Source: JBIKLM01 sp044375105 | GTDB taxonomy: Bacteria; Planctomycetota; UBA1135; GCA-002686595 | Reading direction: 5' to 3' | NCBI GenBank assembly: GCA_044375105.1 | Contig: JBILNK010000058.1 | Coordinates: forward strand, 1 to 23,741 | DNA: 23,741 nt | Shown: one piece after another, positions 8,071 through 15,153 of the stretch | How positions within the stretch are numbered: position 1 is the stretch's first letter | Layout of the letters: every line of letters begins with the position of its first letter | Position numbers and translations under genes: made by a program | The notes under the pieces: model-generated | Seen by the model: only the letters and a program-made list of their open reading frames with translations | Database searches by the model: none | Told to the model about the DNA's origin: nothing

Positions 8071-9264
8071 ATGGACCCGGTTTCGAATCCCTATGCCCCT
8101 GGAGCGGGCACCCCGCCCCCTGAACTGGCTGGCCGGGACGACCTGCGCGAATCGGTTCGGATCGCCACAGAGCGCATCAGGCTAGGCCGTTCCGCCAAGA
8201 GCCTCCTGCTGGTCGGCCTGCGGGGCGTCGGCAAGACCGTGCTGCTCGATCGAATGCGCCTGGATGCCGAGGCTGCAGGCTTGCACACCCTACGGATCGA
8301 AGCTCCCGAGGGACGTTCCCTACCCGCCATTCTCGCTCCTCAGCTTCGACAAGCACTGCAGCGCCTATCGCGGGTCGAAGCGGCCCGAGCCTTGGCTCGA
8401 CGTGCGCTCCAGGCACTGGCCGGATTCGCAAAAGGCCTGCGGATGACCTATCAAGACATCGAAGTCGGGATGGACTTCGATCCGGAGCCGGGCCTTGCGG
8501 ACAACGGCGACCTGGAACATGACCTTCAAGCCTTGTTGGAAGCGGCTGGAGAGACCGCCAAAGCTGCCCGAACCGCACTGATCCTGTTCGTGGACGAGCT
8601 CCAATATGTGCCGGAGGAGCAACTGGCAGCCTTGATCACCTCGCTCCACCGGGTCGCTCAGAGACAGCTCCCCGTGATGCTCGTTGGCGCCGGGTTGCCC
8701 CAACTTCCAGGTCGCATGGGCAGAGCCAAATCCTACGCCGAACGCTTGTTCGACTTTCCGTTGGTTGGGGCTCTCGACGAATCAGCAGCTCGAGCGGCCC
8801 TCGAGATACCAGCCGCCGAACAGCAGGTGGCCTTCGAGCCCCGTGCTCTCGACCGGATCCTCGAGGAGACGTCGGGGTATCCGTACTTCCTCCAGGAATG
8901 GGGCAAGCATGTGTGGGATGTGGCCGCCCGCTCACCGATCACAGAAGCCGATGTCCAGGCCGCCTCGACCTACGCCGTGGCTGCCCTTGATGAGAGCTTC
9001 TTCCGTGTGCGGCTGGATCGCCTGACGCCTGCGGAGCGGCGATACCTGCGTGCCATGGCCGAGTTGGGTCCAGGCCCCCATCGATCGGGCGATATCGCCG
9101 CCGTGCTCGATCGGCCCGTCACGGCCCTGGGTCCGACCCGCGGTCAATTGATCGCCAAAGGCATGATCTGGAGCCCGAGCCACGGCGACACCGCCTTCAC
9201 CGTGCCGATGTTCGACCGATTCATGCAGCGGAGCATGCCAGGCCAAGCATGGCGCACGGCCTGA
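8071..9264 (+). CDS. Stand-alone AAA ATPase with C-terminal winged-helix region
   Basis: The 397-residue product is a P-loop ATPase of the widespread 'ATP-binding protein' group related to Orc1/Cdc6-like AAA and STAND ATPases. Near the N-terminus NPYAPGAG and LAGRDDL fit the group's opening. Walker A is GLRGVGKT (49-56) and Walker B is ILFVDELQ (171-178); YPYFLQEWGKHVW lies near 272-284, and the C-terminal quarter (TPAERRYLRAMAEL and on) looks like a winged helix, ending TAFTVPMFDRFMQR. Its cellular role is not established. Third codon positions are noticeably less GC-rich than in flanking genes, which together with its perfect upstream palindrome suggests horizontal acquisition. It is flanked by non-coding DNA on both sides and has no obvious partner gene. 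Confidence 0.85.
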   Translation: MDPVSNPYAPGAGTPPPELAGRDDLRESVRIATERIRLGRSAKSLLLVGLRGVGKTVLLDRMRLDAEAAGLHTLRIEAPEGRSLPAILAPQLRQALQRLSRVEAARALARRALQALAGFAKGLRMTYQDIEVGMDFDPEPGLADNGDLEHDLQALLEAAGETAKAARTALILFVDELQYVPEEQLAALITSLHRVAQRQLPVMLVGAGLPQLPGRMGRAKSYAERLFDFPLVGALDESAARAALEIPAAEQQVAFEPRALDRILEETSGYPYFLQEWGKHVWDVAARSPITEADVQAASTYAVAALDESFFRVRLDRLTPAERRYLRAMAELGPGPHRSGDIAAVLDRPVTALGPTRGQLIAKGMIWSPSHGDTAFTVPMFDRFMQRSMPGQAWRTA

Positions 9265-9591
9265 TCGGGGAGCGGCGCGAATCGCTGGGGAAAAAGCTTC
9301 CGCGATACCCGATCCGGGCAGAATCTCAATCCAACTCCCAGCACGGCGGATGGCCCATTCCACCTGCGAGAAGTTGCCAGGGTCGGCCTCCAGGACGCGA
9401 GGGTGTCCGACGTAGGGGGGCGCAGACGAGGTGGCCGTTTCGAGGCCGGGCGGCGGAGGGCTGGGCAGGGTCGCTCGGAAGGAATGGCAGGGCCTGGATG
9501 ACGGGGGGGGCGAAAGTCCTTCCGGGGAGGCCGGCGGGGTGGGAGCGAGGCTGGGGCGTGCGGGGGGGGCCTGCGGGGCGCCTGCAGGGCA

Positions 9592-9645
9592 CCGGGAGGC
9601 CGCCGGGAGGCCGCCGGGAGGGGGGCCGGGAGGGGGGCCGGGAGG
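9592..9645 (+). repeat. Five-copy CCGGGAGG short tandem repeat
   Basis: The octamer CCGGGAGG starts at 9592, 9603, 9614, 9626 and 9638. The linkers are CGC-like in the first half and GGGG-rich in the second. It sits 75-130 bp upstream of the flgF start, a position where length changes could alter promoter activity. Confidence 0.8.
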
Positions 9646-9693
9646 TCGCTGGGGGCGGCTAGCGTCGTCGGCGGACGCTTTGGGGGGGGCGCT

Positions 9694-9708
9694 TGGCATG
9701 GGGTCTGC
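9694..9708 (+). promoter_or_regulatory. Weak sigma-54-like promoter match upstream of flgF
   Basis: TGGCATG-N4-CTGC keeps the GG and GC doublets at the exact 12-base offset of the sigma-54 consensus TGGCACG-N4-TTGC, with one mismatch in each block. The transcription start would fall at about 9720, leaving almost no leader before the ATG at 9721. This argues against it unless translation starts differently. Confidence 0.25.
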
Positions 9709-9720
9709 GTGGGGACGGGC

Positions 9721-10422
9721 ATGGACCGCGGTCTCTATCTGGCCATCAGCTCGATGCGCTCCGCCGAGCGGCGCATCGATTTCACGGCCCACAACCTGGC
9801 CAACCTGAACACGGCCGGCTTCAAGCGCACCGAGGCCACCCACCAGAGCTTCCTGGTCAACCACCCGGCCGGCCAGAACCAGACCGTGGGCGTGCGCGGC
9901 CGGCAGGACTTTTCGCAGGGCAACCTGCAGGTGACCGGGCATCCCTACCACCTGGCCCTGCGCGGCCAGGGCTTCTTCGCCGTGGAATCGCCGAGCGGCG
10001 AACTCTACACCCGCGACGGCAGCTTCGGCATCACAGCCGATGGCGAGTGGGTCAACGACGTGGGTTGGCCGGTGGCCTGGGAAACGCGCCTCGGGCCCAT
10101 CGACCCTTCGCGCGGCGATCCGGTCGTCGATGCGAGCGGCGAGGTCACGCAAGGCAACCAGCGCCTGGGCCGCCTCAAGCTGGTCGATTTCGAGGATTAC
10201 GGCCGGTTGGAGGAGCTGGACCGCGGCCTCTGGCGCCCGCGGCCCGGCGCACGCGAGACCGTCGCCGACGCCGAGGTGCAGCAGGGCAACCTCGAGACCT
10301 CCAACGCCAGCGCCATCGACGAGATGGTCCAGCTGATCGCCAACCAACGCGCTTACGAGATCTCCTCCAGGGTCGTCGAGACCATGGACCAGAGCTACCA
10401 GCGCCTGTACCGCCCCAACTGA
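9721..10422 (+). CDS. flgF: Flagellar proximal/distal rod protein FlgF
   Basis: FlgF is a rod subunit of the flagellar basal body, exported by the flagellar type III system. The 233-residue product has the N-terminal rod/hook signature (ISSMRSAERRIDFTAHNLANLNTAGFKR) and the central GQGFFAVESPSGELYTRDGSF motif shared by FlgE/F/G. It ends with the C-terminal helix LIANQRAYEISSRVVETMDQ. It is shorter and more divergent than the next gene, and its position just before flgG supports FlgF. I chose the ATG at 9721 over an in-frame GTG at 9709 because MDRGLYLAISSM aligns with family N-termini. It is the first gene of the flagellar operon in this window. Confidence 0.88.
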   Translation: MDRGLYLAISSMRSAERRIDFTAHNLANLNTAGFKRTEATHQSFLVNHPAGQNQTVGVRGRQDFSQGNLQVTGHPYHLALRGQGFFAVESPSGELYTRDGSFGITADGEWVNDVGWPVAWETRLGPIDPSRGDPVVDASGEVTQGNQRLGRLKLVDFEDYGRLEELDRGLWRPRPGARETVADAEVQQGNLETSNASAIDEMVQLIANQRAYEISSRVVETMDQSYQRLYRPN

Positions 10423-10452
10423 TCCCGGATCCCCCCGCCCCCCCGCCGCTCC

Positions 10453-11238
10453 ATGATCCGCGCCATGCGCACCGCCGCGTCCGGCATGCTCGCCCAGCAG
10501 ATGCAGGTCGACGCGATCGCGAACAACATCGCCAACGCCAACACCACGGCGTACAAGAAGGACCACCTGTCCTTCCGCTCGCTGCTCTATCGCACCTACC
10601 GCGAGCCCGGCGCGCTGACCGGCAGCAACATCGCCGCGCCCACCGGTCTGCAGATCGGCTCGGGTACCGAGGTCGGCTCCTCGATCAAGCTGCAGACCCA
10701 AGGCGACCTGGAGCTGACCGGCAACGAGTTCGATCTCGGCATCCAGGGCGACGGCTTCTTCCGGGTGGCCCTCGGCAACGGCGAGTTCCGCTACACCCGC
10801 GACGGCACCTTCCGGCGCGACGCCGTCGGTCAGATCGTCACGGTCGACGGCTACTTCCTCGAGCCGCGCATCGTGGTGCCCGAGGGCACCACGGCGATCA
10901 CCATCGGCCAGGACGGCACGGTCTCGGGCCAGACCCCGGGCGGCCAGATCAACAGCTTCGGCCAGATCCTGTTGTTCGACTTCACCAACCCGGCGGGCCT
11001 CAAGGCCTCGGGCGACAACCTGTACCAGGAGACCGGCAGCTCCGGCCCGGCGGTGCAGCGCGTGCCCGGCCAGGACGGCACCGGTTTCCTGCGCCAAGCC
11101 ATGCGCGAGCGCTCCAACGTGCAGGTGGTCGAGGAGCTGATCGAGCTGATCCAGGCCCAGCGCAACTACGAGGTCAACAGCCGCACGATCCGCGTCGGCG
11201 ACGAGATGCTCCAGCAGGTCTCCAACCTGGTGCGCTGA
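10453..11238 (+). CDS. flgG: Flagellar distal rod protein FlgG
   Basis: FlgG forms the distal rod that passes through the P and L rings. The 261-residue product has the length of E. coli FlgG (260) and strongly conserved motifs. These are MIRAMRTAASGMLAQQMQVD at the N-terminus with IANNIANANTTAYKK, the FDLGIQGDGFFRV motif near 95-107, GEFRYTRDGTF, and the C-terminal EELIELIQAQRNYEVNSRTI helix used for coiled-coil packing in the rod. It starts 30 bp after flgF; no clear Shine-Dalgarno is seen in the CCCCCGCC-rich gap. Its stop overlaps the flgA start by one base (TGATG), indicating translational coupling. Confidence 0.95.
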   Translation: MIRAMRTAASGMLAQQMQVDAIANNIANANTTAYKKDHLSFRSLLYRTYREPGALTGSNIAAPTGLQIGSGTEVGSSIKLQTQGDLELTGNEFDLGIQGDGFFRVALGNGEFRYTRDGTFRRDAVGQIVTVDGYFLEPRIVVPEGTTAITIGQDGTVSGQTPGGQINSFGQILLFDFTNPAGLKASGDNLYQETGSSGPAVQRVPGQDGTGFLRQAMRERSNVQVVEELIELIQAQRNYEVNSRTIRVGDEMLQQVSNLVR

Positions 11239-12227
11239 TGATCGCCTTGAAACGCGCCCTGCTCTTGGCTTCGGCCCTGCTGCTCCTGGTCGGCGGCGCC
11301 GCCGGGCAGGCCAGCTTGAGCCTGCCCCGCGAGGCCCACGTCGCCGGGCGGCAGCTGTCCCTCGGTCAGGTGGTCCGAATCGAAGGCCCCGATCTGCAGC
11401 AGGTCGAGCGGCTACGGGCCTATTCCCTGGGCTACACGCCGGCGCCGGGCTTCAGCCGCGTGCTCAGCGCCGAGCGGCTCGGCCAGGAGCTGGCACGGGC
11501 CTTCCCGGGTGAATCCCTGCGTTTTCTGGGCGAGCGCCACACGCGGGTTTGGCCCGCGACCGAAACGATCACGGCCGCGGCCCAGCGCGAAGCGGGGGCC
11601 GCCGCTCTGACCGACCTGCAGCGCGGACGTACGATCGAGTTCCTGCCCCTCGCAGAGCCCGCCGACCTGGCGGTGCCCGCCGGCGCGGAGCCCGCACGCC
11701 TCGTGGCGCGCCTCGCCGGCCAGAACCTGGCCAGCAACGCCGTCGAGGTCAGCCTCGAGGTCTACACCGACGGGGCCCTCTATCGCACCCTGCGCTTGCC
11801 CTACCGCGCGGTGGAATGGGTCGAACTGCCGGTGCTGGTGCGCGACGTGGCCCCTGGCGAGACCCTCAGCGTCCAGGACTTCAAGCTCGAACGCCTGCCC
11901 AAGCAGCCCGGGCAGGTCACGCCCCTGACCCTGGCCATGGCCGCCGGCGCGCTCAGCTCGCGGGCCCTGCGCGCGGGCCAGCCGATCAGCGCCCAGGACG
12001 TGCACCGGCCCCTGGCGATCCTGGCCGGCAACACGCTCTTCGTCGAAGTCCGCCGCGGTTCCGTGGCCGCCCGCTCCCTGGGCGTGGCTCTGGACTCGGG
12101 CTCGCTCGGCGACCGCATCCGCATCCAGTTGGCCGGCTCCCAGCGCGAGATGCGCGCCGTGGTGCAAAGCCGCGACCTGGTCGTCGTGTCCCTCGATCCC
12201 GAACCCGCCCTGGCCAGCCAGCGCTGA
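11238..12227 (+). CDS. flgA: Flagellar P-ring assembly chaperone FlgA
   Basis: FlgA is a periplasmic chaperone that helps FlgI assemble into the P ring. The 329-residue product starts with a Sec signal (MIALKRALLLASALLLLVGGAAGQA). The C-terminal half holds the SAF/FlgA region: VLVRDVAPGETLSVQDFKLE, then SRALRAGQPISAQDVHRP, and a closing beta strand pattern around GDRIRIQLAGSQREMRAVV. It is longer than E. coli FlgA (219), with an extra N-terminal domain of about 100 residues. The ATG overlaps the flgG stop, fixing the start. Placement between flgG and flgH is usual in non-enteric bacteria. Confidence 0.9.
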   Translation: MIALKRALLLASALLLLVGGAAGQASLSLPREAHVAGRQLSLGQVVRIEGPDLQQVERLRAYSLGYTPAPGFSRVLSAERLGQELARAFPGESLRFLGERHTRVWPATETITAAAQREAGAAALTDLQRGRTIEFLPLAEPADLAVPAGAEPARLVARLAGQNLASNAVEVSLEVYTDGALYRTLRLPYRAVEWVELPVLVRDVAPGETLSVQDFKLERLPKQPGQVTPLTLAMAAGALSSRALRAGQPISAQDVHRPLAILAGNTLFVEVRRGSVAARSLGVALDSGSLGDRIRIQLAGSQREMRAVVQSRDLVVVSLDPEPALASQR

Positions 12228-12251
12228 ACGCCGCCCCAACCGACCGCGCCC

Positions 12252-12896
12252 ATGAACTCGATCCACACCCGCCCGTGGCTCCGGCCCCTGCTGGCCCTGC
12301 TGCTCTTGACCGCGGCCGCCGGACAGGCCTCCGCTCAGACTCGCCCGGGCTCGATCTACGACGCCTCGCGCGGCCCGATCGGCCCGATCGCCGACAAGAC
12401 CGCGCGCCGCCCCGGCGATCTGCTGACGGTGATCATCCTGGAGCGCCAGAACGTCACCAACGAGGACCAGACCGACATCGCCAAGTCGACCAATCTCAAC
12501 TACGAGATGACCAGCTTCAACCTGAAGCCGGGCTTCTTCAACACGCTGCCGGATCTGGCCGCCAACAGCAATGACCAATTCTCGGGGCAAGCCCAGGTCA
12601 ACAAGCGCGACAGCTTCGAAGCGCGCTTGACCGCCATGGTCGTCGACGTGCTGCCCAACGGCAACATGGTGCTCTCCGGGCGGCGCGAGATCCGCATCGA
12701 TAACCAGACCAAACTGATCGAGTTCACCGGCGTAGTGCGTCGTTTCGACGTGACCCCGCTCAACACCGTGGCCAGTGAGCTGGTCGCCGATGCGCGCATC
12801 TCCTACGTAGGCGATGGGCCCCTGACGCGCGCCACCCGCCGCAACGGTCTGGGCGCCAAGATCCACCAGGCCATGGCTTGGCTCTGGCCCTTCTGA
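12252..12896 (+). CDS. flgH: Flagellar L-ring protein FlgH
   Basis: FlgH forms the outer-membrane L ring around the rod. The 214-residue product has a signal peptide ending near ASAQT. The FlgH family start GSIYDASRG follows, then DKTARRPGDLLTVIILE, an SxxNYE segment, FSGQAQVNKRDSFEARLTAMVVDVLPNGNMVLSGRREIRI, and VRRFDVTPLNTVASELVADARISYVG near the end. Length is close to E. coli FlgH (232). Unlike most FlgH proteins, which are lipoproteins, this one has no cysteine at all, so it cannot be lipidated; the signal looks cleavable by signal peptidase I. It starts 24 bp after flgA and is followed by flgI. Confidence 0.95.
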   Translation: MNSIHTRPWLRPLLALLLLTAAAGQASAQTRPGSIYDASRGPIGPIADKTARRPGDLLTVIILERQNVTNEDQTDIAKSTNLNYEMTSFNLKPGFFNTLPDLAANSNDQFSGQAQVNKRDSFEARLTAMVVDVLPNGNMVLSGRREIRIDNQTKLIEFTGVVRRFDVTPLNTVASELVADARISYVGDGPLTRATRRNGLGAKIHQAMAWLWPF

Positions 12897-12914
12897 CGCC
12901 CAGCGAGCTAGCCG

Positions 12915-14309
12915 ATGACGATCCTCGAGTCCTGCGCGCGCGCCCTGCTGGCGCTGCTCCCGATGGGGCCGCTGCTCGCCCAGCAGCCCCAGGAGGCGCT
13001 CTGGCCGCTGGCCCCCGGCGCGCCGGCGCCCTTGTCGGCCTCCGCGCCGACGAAGCCGGCCGCCCCGGCCGCGAGCCCCTTGCAATTGCCCACACCGGGC
13101 GCCGGCCTCGAGCTCGAGTTGCCTCCGGGCCTCGACGCCCAGACCCGCTTGCACCTCTGGCAGATGGGCATCCAAGCGCCCGAGCAGCCCGAACTCGAAT
13201 CGAGCGCCAACGTGGTGCGCGGTCCGCGCATCGACCCGGCGCTGGCGCGCGGCAGCGACGGGCGCACGCGGGTGCGCGTGCGGGACCTGGCCACCGTGCG
13301 CGGCCAGGAGTCGAACCAGGTCTACGGCATCGGCTTGGTGACCGGCCTGAGCGGCACCGGCGATTCGGGCAACGCAGCTCGCATCAAGCTCAGCAACCTG
13401 CTCAAGATCACCAACATCAACCTGGATCCGGCCCAGCTGGCCTCCAACAACATCGCCGTGGTGTGGGTCGAGGCCAGCCTGCCGCCGGGCGTCAAGCCGG
13501 GCCGCCGCTTGGATGCGCGGGTTTCTTCGCTTTACGACGCCGAGAGTCTGGTCGGCGGCACCCTGGTGTGGTGTGAGCTGACCGATCCGACCGGATCGAC
13601 CGTCTACGCCACCGCCGCGGGCCCGGTCACCACCGGCGCCTTCTCTGCCGGGGGCGACGCCGCCAACGCGCGCCGCAACTTCCTGACCGTCGGCCTGGTA
13701 TCCCAGGGCTGCAAGGTCGAGCGCGAAGTGCCGACCCAACTGTTCACCGACCAGGGCGTGGTCTACCTTGACCTGGACGCCAAGTCCGCCGGCTTCGGCA
13801 ACGCGGTGCGCATCGCCGACGCGATCTCCGCGGTCTATCCGGGCAGCGCCACGCCGCTCGACTCCTCCAGCGTACGGATCGTGCCGCCCGTCGGTTTCGA
13901 GGAGTCGGACCGGGTGCGCTTCGTCAGCTCGCTGCTGGCGATCCAGTTCGAGCCCGAGGCCAGCTCGCGTATCGTGGTCAACGAGCGCACCGGCGTGATC
14001 GTGCTGGGCGAGGAGGTGCGCATCTCCCGCGGGGCGATCACCAAGGGCAACCTGACCGTGACGGTCTCCGAGACGCCGGAGGCCAGCCAGCCCGGGCCCC
14101 TCAGCCAGGGACAGACCGCGGTGCTGCCGCGCACCGACCTGGTGATCGAAGAGGAGAACCGCGGCCTGGCCTTGGTACAGGGCGCCGCCGACCTGAGCCA
14201 GGTCGTCGAGGTGCTCAACGTGCTCGGGGTCACCCCGCGCGACATGATCGACATCCTGCAGTCGATGGCCCAGTCGGGCATGCTGCACGGCGAACTGATC
14301 GTCCAGTGA
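12915..14309 (+). CDS. flgI: Flagellar P-ring protein FlgI with a long N-terminal extension
   Basis: FlgI forms the periplasmic P ring. The canonical domain begins near residue 119 (RVRVRDLATVRGQESNQ) and runs through YGIGLVTGLSGTGDSGN, NIAVVWVEASLPPGVKPGRRLD, the SSLYDAESLVGGTL motif, AGPVTTGAF and IVVNERTGVIVLGEEVRIS, to VLNVLGVTPRDMIDILQSMAQSGMLHGELIV. The product is 464 residues against about 365 in E. coli. The excess is an N-terminal Ala/Pro-rich stretch after a possible signal (residues 1-22), with a hydrophilic segment to about 118. The start at 12915 lies 18 bp after flgH; no better internal start restores a signal peptide next to the FlgI domain, so the extension seems real. Confidence 0.93.
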   Translation: MTILESCARALLALLPMGPLLAQQPQEALWPLAPGAPAPLSASAPTKPAAPAASPLQLPTPGAGLELELPPGLDAQTRLHLWQMGIQAPEQPELESSANVVRGPRIDPALARGSDGRTRVRVRDLATVRGQESNQVYGIGLVTGLSGTGDSGNAARIKLSNLLKITNINLDPAQLASNNIAVVWVEASLPPGVKPGRRLDARVSSLYDAESLVGGTLVWCELTDPTGSTVYATAAGPVTTGAFSAGGDAANARRNFLTVGLVSQGCKVEREVPTQLFTDQGVVYLDLDAKSAGFGNAVRIADAISAVYPGSATPLDSSSVRIVPPVGFEESDRVRFVSSLLAIQFEPEASSRIVVNERTGVIVLGEEVRISRGAITKGNLTVTVSETPEASQPGPLSQGQTAVLPRTDLVIEEENRGLALVQGAADLSQVVEVLNVLGVTPRDMIDILQSMAQSGMLHGELIVQ

Positions 14310-14323
14310 TCGAAGGAGCTGCC

Positions 14324-14680
14324 ATGACCCTGCGACCGATCGAAACCCCTGGAATCAACGCCCTCGAGGCCGAGCTGGCCCGCGGCCAGGGCCGCGAAGC
14401 CGAATTGCGCCGCCTCGAGCAGGCCGCCGACGGGGAGCGGCCCGAGGAGGCCCAGAAGCGTTTCGAGGAGTACTTTTCGACGCTGATGGTCAAGGAGCTG
14501 CGCCGGGGGCTCGGCGAGGGCTTCTTCGGCAGCGGCGCCGGCAGCGACACCTACGACGCTTGGATGGACGACTTCCTGGGCCAGAGCCTGGCCAAGTCCG
14601 GGGCCGTGGATCTCTCGGGCATGCTCGAGGGCTTCCGGGCGGCGGCCCTGAGCGGGCGCAACGCGCAGGAGGCCCCGTGA
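14324..14680 (+). CDS. flgJ: FlgJ-like rod-binding protein (rod cap domain only)
   Basis: The 118-residue product matches the N-terminal rod-binding domain of FlgJ: RFEEYFSTLMVKELRRGLGEGFF, DTYDAWMDDFLGQSLAKSGAVDLSGML. In enterobacteria FlgJ also has a C-terminal peptidoglycan hydrolase; here that domain is absent, as in many bacteria where a separate enzyme opens the wall. A clear Shine-Dalgarno (AAGGAG, 14313-14318) sets the ATG at 14324. It lies 14 bp after flgI. Its stop overlaps the GTG start of the next gene (GTGA), implying coupled translation. Confidence 0.88.
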   Translation: MTLRPIETPGINALEAELARGQGREAELRRLEQAADGERPEEAQKRFEEYFSTLMVKELRRGLGEGFFGSGAGSDTYDAWMDDFLGQSLAKSGAVDLSGMLEGFRAAALSGRNAQEAP

Positions 14681-15153
14681 ACTGGCTCGGCGAATTGCGC
14701 CAGGTCGAGGCCTGGGTCCAGCGCGAGGTGCAGGCCGAAGAACGGCTGCTGGCGGCGCTGCGCGAGCACCAGCGCGAGCTCTCCACGGCCGGTGCCGAGG
14801 CCATCCGCGGCGGCGCCGAGGCCCTGGCCGAATTGGCCAGCGGCCGCGAAGGGCGGCTGCTCGAGCTGGGCCAGCTGTTCGAGCGCATCGGCCGCGCCCT
14901 GGGTGTGCGCGGCCGGACCCTGAGCCTGGGCTCGCTGGTCGAGCGCGCCGGCCCCGCCGGCGAGCGCCTGGCCCGCCTGCGCGGCGATCTGCTCGCTGCC
15001 CACCAAGCCGGACGCAAGGCGCTGCTCGATGCCCTGGCCGTGGGCCGCGTCCAAGGTCAGGTGCTACGCGCCGTGCTGGTCGAGCTCCTGGGTGTCGACC
15101 CCCTGGCCGAACCCGAGCGAGCCGCGGGCCGCTTCGTCGAGGTGCGCGCATGA
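14677..15153 (+). CDS. flgN: FlgN-like flagellar export chaperone
   Basis: A 158-residue, Leu/Ala/Glu/Arg-rich, entirely helical-looking protein without signal peptide or membrane segment. FlgN chaperones keep FlgK and FlgL ready for export. The sequence shows heptad-like Leu patterns (EERLLAALREHQRELS, GREGRLLELGQLFERIG) typical of FlgN, but the family is poorly conserved, so the call leans on position between flgJ and flgK. The start is GTG at 14677, overlapping the flgJ stop, and the TGA at 15151-15153 overlaps the flgK ATG (ATGA). Confidence 0.62.
   Translation: MNWLGELRQVEAWVQREVQAEERLLAALREHQRELSTAGAEAIRGGAEALAELASGREGRLLELGQLFERIGRALGVRGRTLSLGSLVERAGPAGERLARLRGDLLAAHQAGRKALLDALAVGRVQGQVLRAVLVELLGVDPLAEPERAAGRFVEVRA

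Larger units (their letters stand above)
9265..9720. other. Gene-free stretch with G-tracts and short tandem repeats upstream of flgF
   Basis: No convincing gene is seen. There are three runs of exactly eight G (9503-9510, 9562-9569, 9682-9689) and several runs of six. CCGGGAGG occurs five times, at 9592, 9603, 9614, 9626 and 9638 (periods 11, 11, 12, 12). The + strand is strongly purine/G biased and has G-quadruplex potential. TAGCGT at 9660-9665 could be a -10 box for the flagellar operon. On the minus strand about 9290-9420 reads like a short protein relic (see findings). Confidence 0.7.

Noticed and set aside
9272..9315. Terminator after the ATPase gene (ATCGC...GCGAT with an A-run in the loop)
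   Set aside because: The stem is only five base pairs with a long loop and no T-run after it.
9592..9645. CRISPR array
   Set aside because: Units are only eight bases with 3-4 base linkers; there are no spacers of CRISPR size and no cas genes.
11412..14288. Very long minus-strand open frame (958 codons) opposite flgA-flgH-flgI
   Set aside because: A by-product of high GC and biased third positions; the + strand encodes three clear flagellar proteins over the same span.
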